DNA of 38,255 nt from Weissella confusa (GTDB lineage: Bacteria; Bacillota; Bacilli; Lactobacillales; Lactobacillaceae): positions 1-38,255 of the forward strand of contig JQAY01000007.1 in NCBI GenBank assembly GCA_001436895.1, read 5' to 3'. The position numbers were made by a program, and so were the translations under genes. Under the pieces are notes generated by a model, which worked only from the letters and a program-made list of their open reading frames with translations, was not told where the DNA came from and searched no databases. Positions 22,855-31,503 of this stretch are shown here, one piece after another (the first letter of the stretch is position 1; each line of letters begins with the position of its first letter).

Positions 22855-23895
22855 CTAAACAATTTGTTGTTCTATCAAGCCTTGAGCAGTGGCAACAATC
22901 GCTGTTTCTGCTGCACGTGGGTGCCACCCCAACAAAGTCGCGGCCTTTCGGTTGGTGGTGGTCATGTTTTTGCCAAGCAATGTTGCAACCATTTTTAATT
23001 GAGATGACGAACTTAAGTGGGCAATCAAACGAAGTAGCCAGTTTGGAATTTCCTTAGTTGATACTTTATTAGCCCTCACACCAAAATGCTTTTTCAAAAT
23101 ACCAGCAACTTCTGCCATTGAAAGAGTTTCCCCAGTAGTAGCCAAGAAACGCTCGCCATTTGCGGCGGGATTTTCCATCGCTAGAATATGTAGTGTCGCA
23201 ACGTCACGAACGTCTACGTAACCAGAAGATAGTTTTGGCACGCGGCGCATCTCGCCACTTAGCATTTGGCGAACCGTCTGATTTGAATGTGAGAAGTCTT
23301 TACCCAAAATAGGACCCATGACGCCAACTGGATTAATCGCAGTCATTTCCATGTCGCCGCCATGTTCTGCGATAAACTGCCAGGCTGCACGTTCGGCTGC
23401 CGTTTTTGAAATCTGATAGGAGTGTTCGGTGTTGGTGATGTCGGTCCAGTCCTCTTCAGTATATGGACCTGTCTTCGCCGTTCCCATGCCCACTGCGCCG
23501 AATGCTGATGTTAGCACGATTCGTTTTACACCAGCTAGTTTAGCTGCTCGATATACGCGTAAAACACCGTCAACGGCAGGTTGAATGATTTCATCTTTAG
23601 TTTGCATAGTTGTTGCTGGAGTAGGAGAAGCCACGTGCATAACATAGGTGACGTTTTTCATGGCTGCTGTCCATCCTTCATCACTAGATAAGTCGGTCCG
23701 TACGAAAGTTAAGTCCGAAAAATTTGATAAGCCACCATTTCGTAACATCGTCTTCACTTCGTTTTGTCGTGTCATATTACGCAATGTTGCGCGGACTGCA
23801 TAACCCTTTTCGAGTAGTTGTAGGATGATGTTTACCGCGATATAACCTGAGCCACCAGTTACTAGGACAAGTTCTCGTTCATTTTGCATTTTCAT
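22855..23895 (-). CDS. NAD(P)-dependent epimerase/reductase (dihydroflavonol reductase-like)
   Basis: Extended SDR of 346 aa. The cofactor loop is TGGSGYIAVNII (about 13-24), NADP-type Arg in VRATLRN, then MHVASPTP, a Ser in TSAFGAV, and the catalytic YQISK (Tyr-x3-Lys). NPVGVMGP follows the catalytic pair. The overall pattern fits the DFR/cinnamoyl-CoA reductase-like aldehyde reductases common in lactic acid bacteria. GGAG lies four bases before the first ATG and ten before an in-frame ATG two codons later, so either may start. It diverges from a TetR gene that probably controls it. Confidence 0.88.
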   Translation of the reverse strand: MKMQNERELVLVTGGSGYIAVNIILQLLEKGYAVRATLRNMTRQNEVKTMLRNGGLSNFSDLTFVRTDLSSDEGWTAAMKNVTYVMHVASPTPATTMQTKDEIIQPAVDGVLRVYRAAKLAGVKRIVLTSAFGAVGMGTAKTGPYTEEDWTDITNTEHSYQISKTAAERAAWQFIAEHGGDMEMTAINPVGVMGPILGKDFSHSNQTVRQMLSGEMRRVPKLSSGYVDVRDVATLHILAMENPAANGERFLATTGETLSMAEVAGILKKHFGVRANKVSTKEIPNWLLRLIAHLSSSSQLKMVATLLGKNMTTTNRKAATLLGWHPRAAETAIVATAQGLIEQQIV

Positions 23896-23923
23896 ATATC
23901 TCCTTTTCTAAGAGCTGGCATAA

Positions 23924-23955
23924 CACTTGATACGTCAGTGATAACAGGATACAAT
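23924..23955 (+). promoter_or_regulatory. tetR promoter with overlapping inverted repeat
   Basis: TTGATA (23927-23932), exactly 17 bp, TACAAT (23950-23955). CACT and AGTG form 4-bp arms around the -35 (23924-23940). The repeat is short, so its role as TetR operator is tentative. Confidence 0.6.
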
Positions 23956-24013
23956 GCGGGATGTAGAATGCCAACTAAAAATGGGGCATGCGTGACAAAA
24001 AGGAGAATGTGTT

Positions 24014-24541
24014 ATGGCAGCGACAAACTTAGCACAAGAACAAAAGAATGAAACTAAGATTTTTATCACTACTGCACTCATGCAATTATTGCATGAACAA
24101 CCGCTTGAGAAAGTTTCCGTTCGTCAGGTAGCTGACAGGGCGGGTGTCAGTCGGATGGCATTTTATCGTCATTTTGACGATTTGAATGCTGTGTTGGTTG
24201 GGTATTATGAACCGAGATTTCATCGGTTGTTCACTGATTTAGAACAGTACCATGGTGAGGATAAGTTGGCACGAGTGGGATTGTTTTTCCAGGACACGTC
24301 TGCTGATATTTTGTTGGCAATCAATCAAGGATACGAAAATTTAATTGTTGATTTATTTACAACAGGATTGGAAGAGATATTTGCATCCGAGGCAGAATCC
24401 ATTGCCGAAAAATATCGTTTGAAGTTTGTAGGGGCCGGTGTGTACGCAATGTGGCGGGAATGGTTGGTCTCAGGGATGGATGTGTCGTTGGTAGAGATGA
24501 ACGCCATGGTGCATCAATTCATGGGACAAAAGAATGAATAA
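24014..24541 (+). CDS. TetR/AcrR-family regulator
   Basis: Regulator of 175 aa. The N-terminal helix-turn-helix is KVSVRQVADRAGVSRMAFYRHFDD (about 33-56). The remainder is a helical ligand and dimer domain ending with a YAMWREWLVSGMDVS segment, typical of the TetR group with a C-terminal TetR_C-like domain found in lactic acid bacteria. SD AAGGAGA. Divergent from the epimerase/reductase gene, which is its likely target. Ligand unknown. Confidence 0.9.
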   Translation: MAATNLAQEQKNETKIFITTALMQLLHEQPLEKVSVRQVADRAGVSRMAFYRHFDDLNAVLVGYYEPRFHRLFTDLEQYHGEDKLARVGLFFQDTSADILLAINQGYENLIVDLFTTGLEEIFASEAESIAEKYRLKFVGAGVYAMWREWLVSGMDVSLVEMNAMVHQFMGQKNE

Positions 24542-24677
24542 AAGCAAAACATCATCAAGGTCTGGCGTATTCAGCAATATCAAAAATTTTGCTGGCTAAC
24601 CCAACTGAGCGAGCTTAGGGTCAAGACGTACAAACTTATGGGGTGATCACGCTATGTGATTAAGATATATTATGTGA

Positions 24678-24704
24678 AGTCGGTAGTTGTTACCGGCTTT
24701 TTTG
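24678..24704 (+). terminator. Terminator downstream of tetR
   Basis: AGTCGGTA (24678-24685) pairs with TACCGGCT (24691-24698, one G-U), followed by six T. It lies 137 bases after the tetR stop. The stretch between holds one AT-rich hairpin (CAGCAA with TTGCTG, near 24572-24595) and no gene that I can support. Confidence 0.85.
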
Positions 24705-24787
24705 TTGTGACAAGGATTTGGACACAGTTTCTTCACGTGGATTGATTATTATTAACGTTCAAGAAAAGAGAATTTGGACTAAATAAT

Positions 24788-25345
24788 ATGGATAAAAGTG
24801 TCTACACGCACAATGAATATCAACAATTGATCAATAAGTTAAACGAAGTCACAACTGCAAAGCGTTTTTGGATAGGTTCCGTTTGGCGTCGATCGGCAAG
24901 AGTGGTTGGTGCTGTGGTTATATTGAAGGTACTATTAGCATTTCTAACTATGTTGGATACGCATCGAAATTTAACGAGCTTTATTTATGTCTTTAATATG
25001 TTTGGAACGCTGATGTTGTGGCTGTTACCCGTATCAATCGCAAGCTGGTGCTGGTTATTTTATAAAGCAAAAACGGCATTGCGGGAATTGAATAGCTACT
25101 GGATGACACACGAAGACAATCAACTAGTCTCTAATGAATTTGATCATGTTAACCGGTATCAATTGATGATTGAATTTTCAGATGTGTTTGCAGGGTGGAG
25201 CAAAAAGGGCGGTTGGCAACTTGTGCGGTTTGAAGACGTTGAACAGCCTTATAAGACTTTTTGGGGGGTTCGTCATAGCTTCAGTTGGGCATTTTATATC
25301 GCTAAACATGGTGTGCATCTTGCACGTCAGATTAGTCAGCGTTAA
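24788..25345 (+). CDS. Membrane protein of unknown function, 185 aa
   Basis: Not recognised. Two strong membrane segments (about residues 38-56 and 68-92) sit between a cytoplasmic N-terminus rich in Lys/Arg (KRFWIGSVWRRSAR) and a soluble C-terminal half of about 95 residues. There is no signal peptide and no catalytic motif. The SD is weak (AAGAGAA, some distance upstream), so expression is probably low. Codon use is more AT-rich than in the core genes. Single gene, with a promoter for the next gene right after its stop. Confidence 0.65.
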   Translation: MDKSVYTHNEYQQLINKLNEVTTAKRFWIGSVWRRSARVVGAVVILKVLLAFLTMLDTHRNLTSFIYVFNMFGTLMLWLLPVSIASWCWLFYKAKTALRELNSYWMTHEDNQLVSNEFDHVNRYQLMIEFSDVFAGWSKKGGWQLVRFEDVEQPYKTFWGVRHSFSWAFYIAKHGVHLARQISQR

Positions 25346-25355
25346 GTTGTCAAAC

Positions 25356-25384
25356 TTGACCAAGACTAACGCTTCTGTCATACT
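25356..25384 (+). promoter_or_regulatory. Promoter of the ABC-F leader
   Basis: TTGACC (25356-25361), exactly 17 bp, CATACT (25379-25384). Transcription would start near 25391 and give a leader of about 160 nt. Confidence 0.65.
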
Positions 25385-25440
25385 ACACTTACTTTAAGAA
25401 CACGGGGTAAGGTCCATTGCGCAATTAAGCTGATTTCATA

Positions 25441-25551
25441 ATGATAGAAAGTTATCAATGAGATTGGTTTTAGTGTGGACTTCTGCGTGTTTAATGAACA
25501 TGCTTTTTAGAGTGCCTCCAGTCTCATTGCAGTGAGATTGGAGGCTTTTAT
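25441..25551 (+). promoter_or_regulatory. Transcription/translation attenuator before the ABC-F gene
   Basis: A 13-bp hairpin (25514-25526 with 25533-25545, one G-U) is followed by TTTTAT and buries the SD GGAGG (25540-25544) in its 3' arm. An upstream strand, CAATGAGATTGG (25456-25467), can instead pair with CCAGTCTCATTG (25518-25529), 12 bp with one G-U, which would free the SD and break the terminator. A tiny open frame, ATG 25441 to TGA 25461 (MIESYQ), overlaps the antiterminator strand. A second frame, ATG 25458 to 25535, spans both. ABC-F resistance genes in other Firmicutes are controlled by ribosome stalling in such leaders. Confidence 0.65.
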
Positions 25552-26931
25552 ATGTTACAAGGACAAATTCAAAATGTTGTAAAGACTATCGATGGTGAAA
25601 CGCTGTTTAAGATTGATCATTTGACAATTCCGCCCACAGGCGTTGTTGCGGTTGTTGGTGAAAACGGTGCTGGTAAGACGACACTGCTCAACATGTTGCA
25701 GGGTATTGATACGGATTATACTGGTCGGATTAATTTACCGGGATATGTGGCGACGGTGGCACAAATTAATGACATCGTGGGTGAGTCTGGTGGTGAAATG
25801 ACGCAACGTTTGATTCGCCAAGCTATTTCAGAACGCCCTGATATATTAATCTTAGACGAACCAACTTCGCACTTGGATGTTGATCATCACAAATGGCTGG
25901 TGAATACTATTCATCGGTTTAAGGGACTGGTGATTGTCGTCTCGCACAATCGTGCCTTTTTGCGTGAGGTGGCGACTGTCGTTTGGTCGTTTGAAAATGG
26001 GATTGTTACCGCATTCAATGGTGGTTATGATGACTACTTGGCTGCTACTGCTTCAAAACGAAGCGCTCAGATGCAAGACTATAAGCAAGTCACAAACGAA
26101 AAGAAACGATTAGCTCAACGAGCGAAAACAGCGGGCGAAAAGTCGGCTCGAGCAAAGAAAATTAACCCCCACAAGCACAGTCACGCTGAAATTGAGGCGA
26201 TGAAATCTGGGTTAAATGGGGTTGAAAAAGGGTTTTCACAACAAAAGAAAGCGTTAAATAGCCGCATTGAACGTCTTGGCAAGGTTGAGAAGCCGGTTGA
26301 TGCCACCAAACTAAAGTTACAAAATCCACTGAATGTTCGACCAGGTAAACCAGTTGTAACCGCCTTGAATTTGACGGTTTCGCAAGCAGATAATCTTTTG
26401 ATTGAGAACGTGACATTCAAAATTGAAACCGGGCACCGTGTGGCAATTGTTGGTCCGAATGGGTCTGGTAAGTCAACGCTCATTCAGCACTTGTTATCAG
26501 GAGTACCCGGCGTAACGCATGCTGACAATCTGCGAGTAAGCGTGGCTAACCAAGATTTAAGTCAGCTAGATACGACGAAAACGGCACTACAAAATGTTAT
26601 GATGACCAGCACCGAGTCTGAACAGGTAGCCCGTAATTTCTTAGGTGCAATGGGGATTCGCTTGATGCAGGTCAATGAAATGGTTGGTAAAATGAGCGGC
26701 GGTGAACGAGTCCGTGTGGCTTTAGTAAAAGCATTGCTACAGACGAGTGAGTTGTTGGTGTTGGATGAACCAACCAATTATTTGGACATTCGAGCCTTAG
26801 AAGCCTTAACGACATATCTACAAGAAACCCAACAAGCTGTACTGCTCGTTTCGCACGATGAACAGTTTGTGGCTGATGTGGCGACTGATGTTTGGCAGAT
26901 TGTTAATGGACGTTTGGTGCCGCAAGACTAA
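25552..26931 (+). CDS. ABC-F family ATPase (antibiotic resistance type)
   Basis: Soluble twin-cassette ATPase of 459 aa without membrane segments. NBD1: Walker A GENGAGKTT (36-44), signature ESGGE (78-82), Walker B ILILDEP (to 104). Linker rich in Lys/Gln at about 165-265, the part that reaches into the ribosome. NBD2: Walker A GPNGSGKST (302-310), signature MSGGERVRV, LLVLDEPTNYLDI. NBD1 is short, with only 34 residues between Walker A and signature, as in Vga/Msr/Lsa/VmlR-type proteins, which dislodge macrolides, lincosamides, streptogramins or pleuromutilins. The substrate cannot be told. Its only SD lies inside the attenuator hairpin. No terminator is obvious behind it. Confidence 0.9.
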   Translation: MLQGQIQNVVKTIDGETLFKIDHLTIPPTGVVAVVGENGAGKTTLLNMLQGIDTDYTGRINLPGYVATVAQINDIVGESGGEMTQRLIRQAISERPDILILDEPTSHLDVDHHKWLVNTIHRFKGLVIVVSHNRAFLREVATVVWSFENGIVTAFNGGYDDYLAATASKRSAQMQDYKQVTNEKKRLAQRAKTAGEKSARAKKINPHKHSHAEIEAMKSGLNGVEKGFSQQKKALNSRIERLGKVEKPVDATKLKLQNPLNVRPGKPVVTALNLTVSQADNLLIENVTFKIETGHRVAIVGPNGSGKSTLIQHLLSGVPGVTHADNLRVSVANQDLSQLDTTKTALQNVMMTSTESEQVARNFLGAMGIRLMQVNEMVGKMSGGERVRVALVKALLQTSELLVLDEPTNYLDIRALEALTTYLQETQQAVLLVSHDEQFVADVATDVWQIVNGRLVPQD

Positions 26932-27006
26932 AAGCGATATAACCTTTTCAAATGCCGGAAATGAGTGCATAATGTTACTTGCTAAAAATAAGTGGAGGGT
27001 TCTAAC

Positions 27007-27042
27007 ATGCGTTCTGAACAACCAGGTGGGTGCACAGCATAG
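27007..27042 (+). CDS. Possible 11-aa leader peptide or gene remnant
   Basis: ATG 27007 follows an excellent SD (GGAGGG, 26994-26999) but meets TAG after 11 codons (MRSEQPGGCTA). The stop lies in an 8-bp perfect hairpin, CACAGCAT with ATGCTGTG (27033-27055). One base out of frame, the reading continues with VGAQHSVDAVDFIK, a stop, and TSSALVKIHKAITEF. It may therefore be a regulatory leader of the DMT gene or a broken gene with a frameshift and a stop. Confidence 0.35.
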   Translation: MRSEQPGGCTA

Positions 27043-27139
27043 TGTTGATGCTGTGGACTTTATCAAGTAAACATCGTCAGCACTCGTTAAAATTCATAAA
27101 GCGATTACTGAATTTTGAGTCTGTACGAATGGAGTTATT

Positions 27140-28063
27140 ATGTTTTACATTTTGGGATTATTAGGTGGCTTTGCGGTTTCAAACCAAAGCCCAATTAATG
27201 CGCGTTTGGGTGGTGCTTTGAAGTCACCATTCCGCGCTGCATTCTTGAGTTTTTCACTGGGTGTGATTTTCTTAGGAGCTATTGCATTTATTCAAAACCC
27301 ACATTTCTTGGGCGATATTATCGCGCTAACTAAGACAAACCAACCATGGTGGGTCTACTCAGCGGGAATCTTCTCGATGCTTTATCAAACATCAAACATT
27401 TTGCTATTCAAGAATGTTGGTGCGGTTAAGACGGTTGTCCTACCAACGTTAGGACAAGTTGTGATGTCAACGATGATCCAAACCCTTGGTTGGGTCGGTG
27501 CAGAAACGGTTGCGTTGACAGCTGTGAAGGTCATCGGCGTCATCTTGGTGATGATTGGTGTATTGGTTGCCGTTGTATTGAGCGCGCGTTTGGAAAACAA
27601 GAACGGATCAGCGCCAACTGGGTCAATTTTCTGGCACGTTTGGGGAATTTTGACGGGAATGTTCGCGTCATTCCAACAAGCCATCACCGGACACTTGGGT
27701 CACTTGTTGGGTGCGCCAGTTGACGGTGCCTTTGTATCGTTCGTTGGTGCGTTGATTTTGCTAACAATTTTGGTTGCCATAAAAGAACGACCATTCTTTA
27801 ATCGAGAAGGTATGAAGGCAACACCATGGTGGGCCTTCCTGAACGGTATTCCTGGATCACTATTCGTGTTCTTCATTGGAATCGTTGTGCCAGTGCTTGG
27901 ACCGGGTATGGGTGCCATCCTTGGCTTGATGGGTATGCTCATTGGAACTATCATCGTGCAACAATTTGGCTGGTATCAATCAGTTAAAAAGCGCGTTAAC
28001 TACGTGCAAATTCTCGGCATCATTATCATGGTTGTCGGTGTTGCATTGATTCAATTAGTCTAG
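27140..28063 (+). CDS. DMT-superfamily transporter (YdcZ/DUF606 tandem)
   Basis: Protein of 307 aa with ten predicted membrane helices in two homologous halves (about 1-148 and 160-307). Each half starts with a glycine-rich helix followed by a Q-x3-N/T-rich loop (SNQSPINARLGGALKSP in the first, SFQQAITGHLGHLLGAP in the second). This matches the DUF606 (YdcZ) family, here fused as a tandem pair. The substrate is unknown; the superfamily moves metabolites or drugs. SD TGGAG. A strong terminator follows. Confidence 0.88.
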   Translation: MFYILGLLGGFAVSNQSPINARLGGALKSPFRAAFLSFSLGVIFLGAIAFIQNPHFLGDIIALTKTNQPWWVYSAGIFSMLYQTSNILLFKNVGAVKTVVLPTLGQVVMSTMIQTLGWVGAETVALTAVKVIGVILVMIGVLVAVVLSARLENKNGSAPTGSIFWHVWGILTGMFASFQQAITGHLGHLLGAPVDGAFVSFVGALILLTILVAIKERPFFNREGMKATPWWAFLNGIPGSLFVFFIGIVVPVLGPGMGAILGLMGMLIGTIIVQQFGWYQSVKKRVNYVQILGIIIMVVGVALIQLV

Positions 28064-28075
28064 AAATAACATTCG

Positions 28076-28108
28076 GCCAGTAGGTGATTAATCATCTGCT
28101 GGCTTTTT
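28076..28108 (+). terminator. Terminator after the DMT gene
   Basis: GCCAG (28076-28080) pairs with CTGGC (28099-28103), with an inner stem around GGTGATTAATCATC, followed by five T. Confidence 0.88.
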
Positions 28109-28112
28109 GTGT

Positions 28113-28142
28113 TTGACACGGTTGGATTCGGCCACATATAAT
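28113..28142 (+). promoter_or_regulatory. Consensus promoter of the Nox-like gene
   Basis: Perfect TTGACA (28113-28118), 18-bp gap, perfect TATAAT (28137-28142). It is the strongest sigma-A promoter in the window and follows the terminator directly. Confidence 0.85.
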
Positions 28143-28175
28143 TAACTTACTATTAGAAAATAAGAGGACGATTAA

Positions 28176-29531
28176 ATGACCAACGTACAAACAGAGATGT
28201 TGATCATTGGTGGCAGTGATGCTGGTATTTCAGCTGCACTACGCGCCCGTGAACTGAATGGCACGATTAAAATTACGATGATTTTGGCAGATGAATTCCC
28301 AAACTTGTCAATTTGTGGCATTCCATATGCGGTCAGTAAAGAAGTGGCCCAGTGGCAGAATTTAGCGCATCGCACAGTTGATGATTTGAAGGCGTATGAC
28401 ATCGATTTTTACATGAACACGTGGGCAACGGCCATTGATGCAGCGAATCACACCGTGACTGCGATGCGCGGTGACGACCAATTGACGTTTACGTACGACA
28501 AGTTGATGGTTGGAACCGGGGCTGTGCCAAAGGAATTGCCAATTGCCGGTGAAGGTGCCGGTATTCATGTGTTGCATACAATGGGGGACTTCTTTGATAT
28601 CGAAGCGCAATTGGTGCAACATCAACTTAAGCGTGCAGCAATCGTTGGCGCGGGTTACGTGGGTATCGAAATGGCAGAGGCGTTGACGCGACGTGATGTT
28701 TCGGTGACGCTGGTACAACGTGGGTCTGAGGTGTTATCAACGGTTGAACCCGATTTGGGTGCTTCTGTACATGAGGCATTGACCGATAATGGTGTCACGG
28801 TGTTAACTGATGAAACGATTACTGAAATTCAAGCAACGGAAGCTGGGTACCAACTAATCGGGTCAACGACGGATGGCGCTTTCGATTTTGTCTTGGTTGT
28901 TGTGGGTGTACGACCAAATAGTGAGCTGTTGATTAATGCTGGTGCGACCGTTACGAATCAAAACGCGGTAGTGGTTGATGACCAAATGCGTACGAATCTG
29001 CCCGATGTGTACGCAGCAGGTGATTTGGTTCAAACGAAGCACCGCCTATTAGGTGAGACATATTTGCCACTTGGTACGACAGCTCATAAACAAGGTCGCG
29101 TCGCCGGTGCGAATATTGTGGGTCGTGAGTCACATTTTGCAGGAATCATTGGCTCACAGGTTTTGCGCGCGTTTGACGTGATTGTCGCTCGAACTGGCTT
29201 GTTGCCAAACGAAGCAACTGCAGCTGGCTTTACGGCAATCACGACAACTGCGGTCGTAGATGATCACAAGGGTTATTTCCCGGGTGCTGAAAAACTGACG
29301 ATTCGTGTGACTGCAGACAAAGAGTCACACAAGATTTTGGGTGCTCAATTGGTGGGTAAGTATGGTAGCGAAGTGGCGAAACGCGCAGATGTCTTTGCAA
29401 CCGCAATTTATAACGGCATGACGGTTGAAGCGTTTAGCGACTTAGATTTGACGTATTCGCCAGTTGTTGGTGCACCTTGGGATGCTGTGCAAGCGGCCGT
29501 GCAACTATTAGAAGCAGAATTATTGAAGTAG
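28176..29531 (+). CDS. FAD-dependent NADH oxidase / CoA-disulfide reductase-like
   Basis: Two-dinucleotide-fold flavoprotein of 451 aa. The FAD loop is IIGGSDAGISAA (about 10-21). The redox cysteine is Cys47 in NLSICGIPY, the position that forms sulfenic acid in H2O-forming Nox and binds CoA in CoADR. The NAD loop is IVGAGYVGIEMAE, the FAD motif YAAGDLV, and a dimerisation domain ends the protein (LTYSPVVGAPWDAVQ, typical of the family). It consumes oxygen or reduces disulfides with NAD(P)H; which one is not decidable here, since LSICGIPY is nearer to CoADR. It is driven by a near-perfect promoter. Confidence 0.88.
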   Translation: MTNVQTEMLIIGGSDAGISAALRARELNGTIKITMILADEFPNLSICGIPYAVSKEVAQWQNLAHRTVDDLKAYDIDFYMNTWATAIDAANHTVTAMRGDDQLTFTYDKLMVGTGAVPKELPIAGEGAGIHVLHTMGDFFDIEAQLVQHQLKRAAIVGAGYVGIEMAEALTRRDVSVTLVQRGSEVLSTVEPDLGASVHEALTDNGVTVLTDETITEIQATEAGYQLIGSTTDGAFDFVLVVVGVRPNSELLINAGATVTNQNAVVVDDQMRTNLPDVYAAGDLVQTKHRLLGETYLPLGTTAHKQGRVAGANIVGRESHFAGIIGSQVLRAFDVIVARTGLLPNEATAAGFTAITTTAVVDDHKGYFPGAEKLTIRVTADKESHKILGAQLVGKYGSEVAKRADVFATAIYNGMTVEAFSDLDLTYSPVVGAPWDAVQAAVQLLEAELLK

Positions 29532-29533
29532 AC

Positions 29534-29561
29534 GAAAAAGAGCGATTTAATCGCTCTTTTT
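29534..29561. terminator. Bidirectional terminator
   Basis: AAAAAGAGCGATT pairs with AATCGCTCTTTTT. It serves the Nox-like gene and the convergent gene that ends at 29562. Confidence 0.9.
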
Positions 29562-30476
29562 TTATGCCGTAATATTAGTCACCACCAGTTTTTTCTTGCT
29601 GGCGCGGTGGAGTGGAATGGTGATGTTTGATGGTGGTACACCCAGCCAGGCATATAGTTGATGGTCTAAACGCATGGTCGAGGACGAGCGAATACGACCA
29701 CTAATCCATAATGTTGTCGCAAAAATGATTAAGGAGATGCCGATAATAAAACCGGCTAGATAAAACGTCCAATTTGAGACATCCCCAACTGGTTCAAAAT
29801 GAATCAGGTGTGCCAAAGTCAGGGTCAGCGTAACGGCCAAGCCGCTAAACATGAGCAGTTTTAGCGTGAATGGATCAGGTTCCGAATATTCAAAGTATGT
29901 CGAGCAGACCATTTCTTTGACAACCAGGTACACACGATAACGATAGGCTTCATCATAGTTGAATTTATCGTAGTTAATCCAATTGTGGTTATGATACACA
30001 CAAGCAATCCCTAGAAAGAGACGGTACCAAAACTCTTCGATGAAGGTGAGTTTATTTAGCGAGGCGTTATTTTCATCTAACAACGCGACCCAATCAATAT
30101 CACCAGGGCCAATGCTGGTTGGCATCTTAGAAAACTGTTCACGAAATTGTTCAGGAGTTAGGCCGTGTGTTTTTTGCATAAAAATATGTACAAGCTGTCC
30201 GTGTTCACCAAAAACTTGTTCTGTTTGATCTTTGAATTGGGTGATTTGTTCAGTGCGAACAGCAGCCGTCTGCAGTTCAAGTTTTTTGATTCCGAAAAGT
30301 GTCATTGGTTTTGGATATTTTTTGGGATGGGTAACAGAGCAGAACGTCAGGATGTTTGACTGTTTGTCATAACACACCGGACGCCAAATACCGGTCAATT
30401 CAAATTGGATGTTGCCGTTGGGCATCGTGTCATATGTTTCATCATAAGTAGCGTCGAATTGCGTTGCATGTTGCAT
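29562..30476 (-). CDS. Membrane protein of unknown function, 304 aa
   Basis: Not recognised. The first ~195 residues are soluble, with aromatic-rich patches (EEFWYRLFLGIACVYHNHNWINYDKF). Two membrane helices follow at about 205-228 and 240-262, then a basic C-terminal tail (RASKKKLVV). The frame is open 37 codons further upstream, but GGAGG eight bases before the ATG at 30476 marks the start. Single-gene unit on the minus strand, followed by a bidirectional terminator. No catalytic motif is visible. Confidence 0.7.
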   Translation of the reverse strand: MQHATQFDATYDETYDTMPNGNIQFELTGIWRPVCYDKQSNILTFCSVTHPKKYPKPMTLFGIKKLELQTAAVRTEQITQFKDQTEQVFGEHGQLVHIFMQKTHGLTPEQFREQFSKMPTSIGPGDIDWVALLDENNASLNKLTFIEEFWYRLFLGIACVYHNHNWINYDKFNYDEAYRYRVYLVVKEMVCSTYFEYSEPDPFTLKLLMFSGLAVTLTLTLAHLIHFEPVGDVSNWTFYLAGFIIGISLIIFATTLWISGRIRSSSTMRLDHQLYAWLGVPPSNITIPLHRASKKKLVVTNITA

Positions 30477-30592
30477 GATACTGACCTCCACCTGCAGTAT
30501 ACGACGCTGGGTTTTACAATACTGTTTGAGGTCCGGTCTTTCCTGTATTTGGCAGATGACGTACTGCTTTGGAGGAGTTCTTTTCAAATATA

Positions 30593-30617
30593 AAAAGCGA
30601 GCTACTAGAGCTCGCTT
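30593..30617 (-). terminator. Terminator of the lysR gene
   Basis: AAGCGAGCT pairs with AGCTCGCTT around a short loop. On the minus strand it is followed by TTTTTATA. Confidence 0.85.
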
Positions 30618-30619
30618 GA

Positions 30620-31492
30620 TTAATTATCTAATTCATCTTCTAGAAAATGAATAAATTCTTCGTGAAGTGGCGACAAGAATGGGGTGTGATTCCAAATCAT
30701 TGAGCCAACTGAAACGTTTTTTGGTGAAAATGGTTTGAAGCGTAGTTCAGGAATGTTGATAACCCCCTCGATACCTACGAGCATAATTCGATTATCAATC
30801 ATTGGATACATACCGGCATTGCCGATTAAGTTGTACTTGAGGCGAATATTCAAATCTGATGCATTGAGCCCAAGTTCTTCCACTAGCGAATCGTTGAAAG
30901 AGGATTGACGTGAAATTGCCAGCGGGTATTCCTTGAGCTGATCGGCGGTAATTGCTGATTCATTAGCCAGGGGATGATGTTTATTAATGAATACGCCACG
31001 GACATCTTCGTCTGGAAAGTCGAGATAGTCGTACGAGGCCTTTTGGGTGAAATCGAGCGCGAAAAGGAAATCTAGTTCGCCTTGGTTAAGTCGATCTAGT
31101 AAGTCGGTTGTGGATCCAGAAATGACCGTGAAAGTCACATTCGGATAAGTTTGTTGCATGGCTGAAATCGCCTTAATTGCGTGGTTGAACATCTTAGTTT
31201 CCGCTGCACCAATCGTGATGACACCGGCAATGGCGTCTTTTGATTGTAGATTGGTGACTGTCTTGTCAGCGATAGCAATTAAGTCCTCGGCTTGCTTTGC
31301 CAAATAGATGCCCTCAGGGGTTAAGGAAACGGGTTTATGATCACGGTTGATAAGTGTCACACCTAATTCAGTTTCCAGCAACTTTAGTTGGCGCGATAAA
31401 GCGGGTTGTGTAACGTTGAGTTTAGCTGCAGCGGCGGTCAAGGTACCAGTATGGGCAACCTCTAGAAAATATCGTAAAACACGCAGTTCCAT
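30620..31492 (-). CDS. LysR-family regulator
   Basis: LysR-type regulator of 290 aa. The winged HTH is in the first 60 residues (TLTAAAAKLNVTQPALSRQLKLLE, 16-39). The substrate-binding domain follows from about residue 90 (GVITIGAAET, then KEYPLAISRQSSFND, FKPFSPKNVSVG). It resembles the regulators that sit divergent to aldo-keto reductase/CMD/cupin operons in lactic acid bacteria. A minus-strand TATAAT at 31550-31545 would start its mRNA inside the shared box 31504-31543, so autorepression plus activation of the divergent operon is likely. SD AAAGG. Inducer unknown. Confidence 0.9.
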   Translation of the reverse strand: MELRVLRYFLEVAHTGTLTAAAAKLNVTQPALSRQLKLLETELGVTLINRDHKPVSLTPEGIYLAKQAEDLIAIADKTVTNLQSKDAIAGVITIGAAETKMFNHAIKAISAMQQTYPNVTFTVISGSTTDLLDRLNQGELDFLFALDFTQKASYDYLDFPDEDVRGVFINKHHPLANESAITADQLKEYPLAISRQSSFNDSLVEELGLNASDLNIRLKYNLIGNAGMYPMIDNRIMLVGIEGVINIPELRFKPFSPKNVSVGSMIWNHTPFLSPLHEEFIHFLEDELDN

Positions 31493-31503
31493 ATCATTAC
31501 CTT

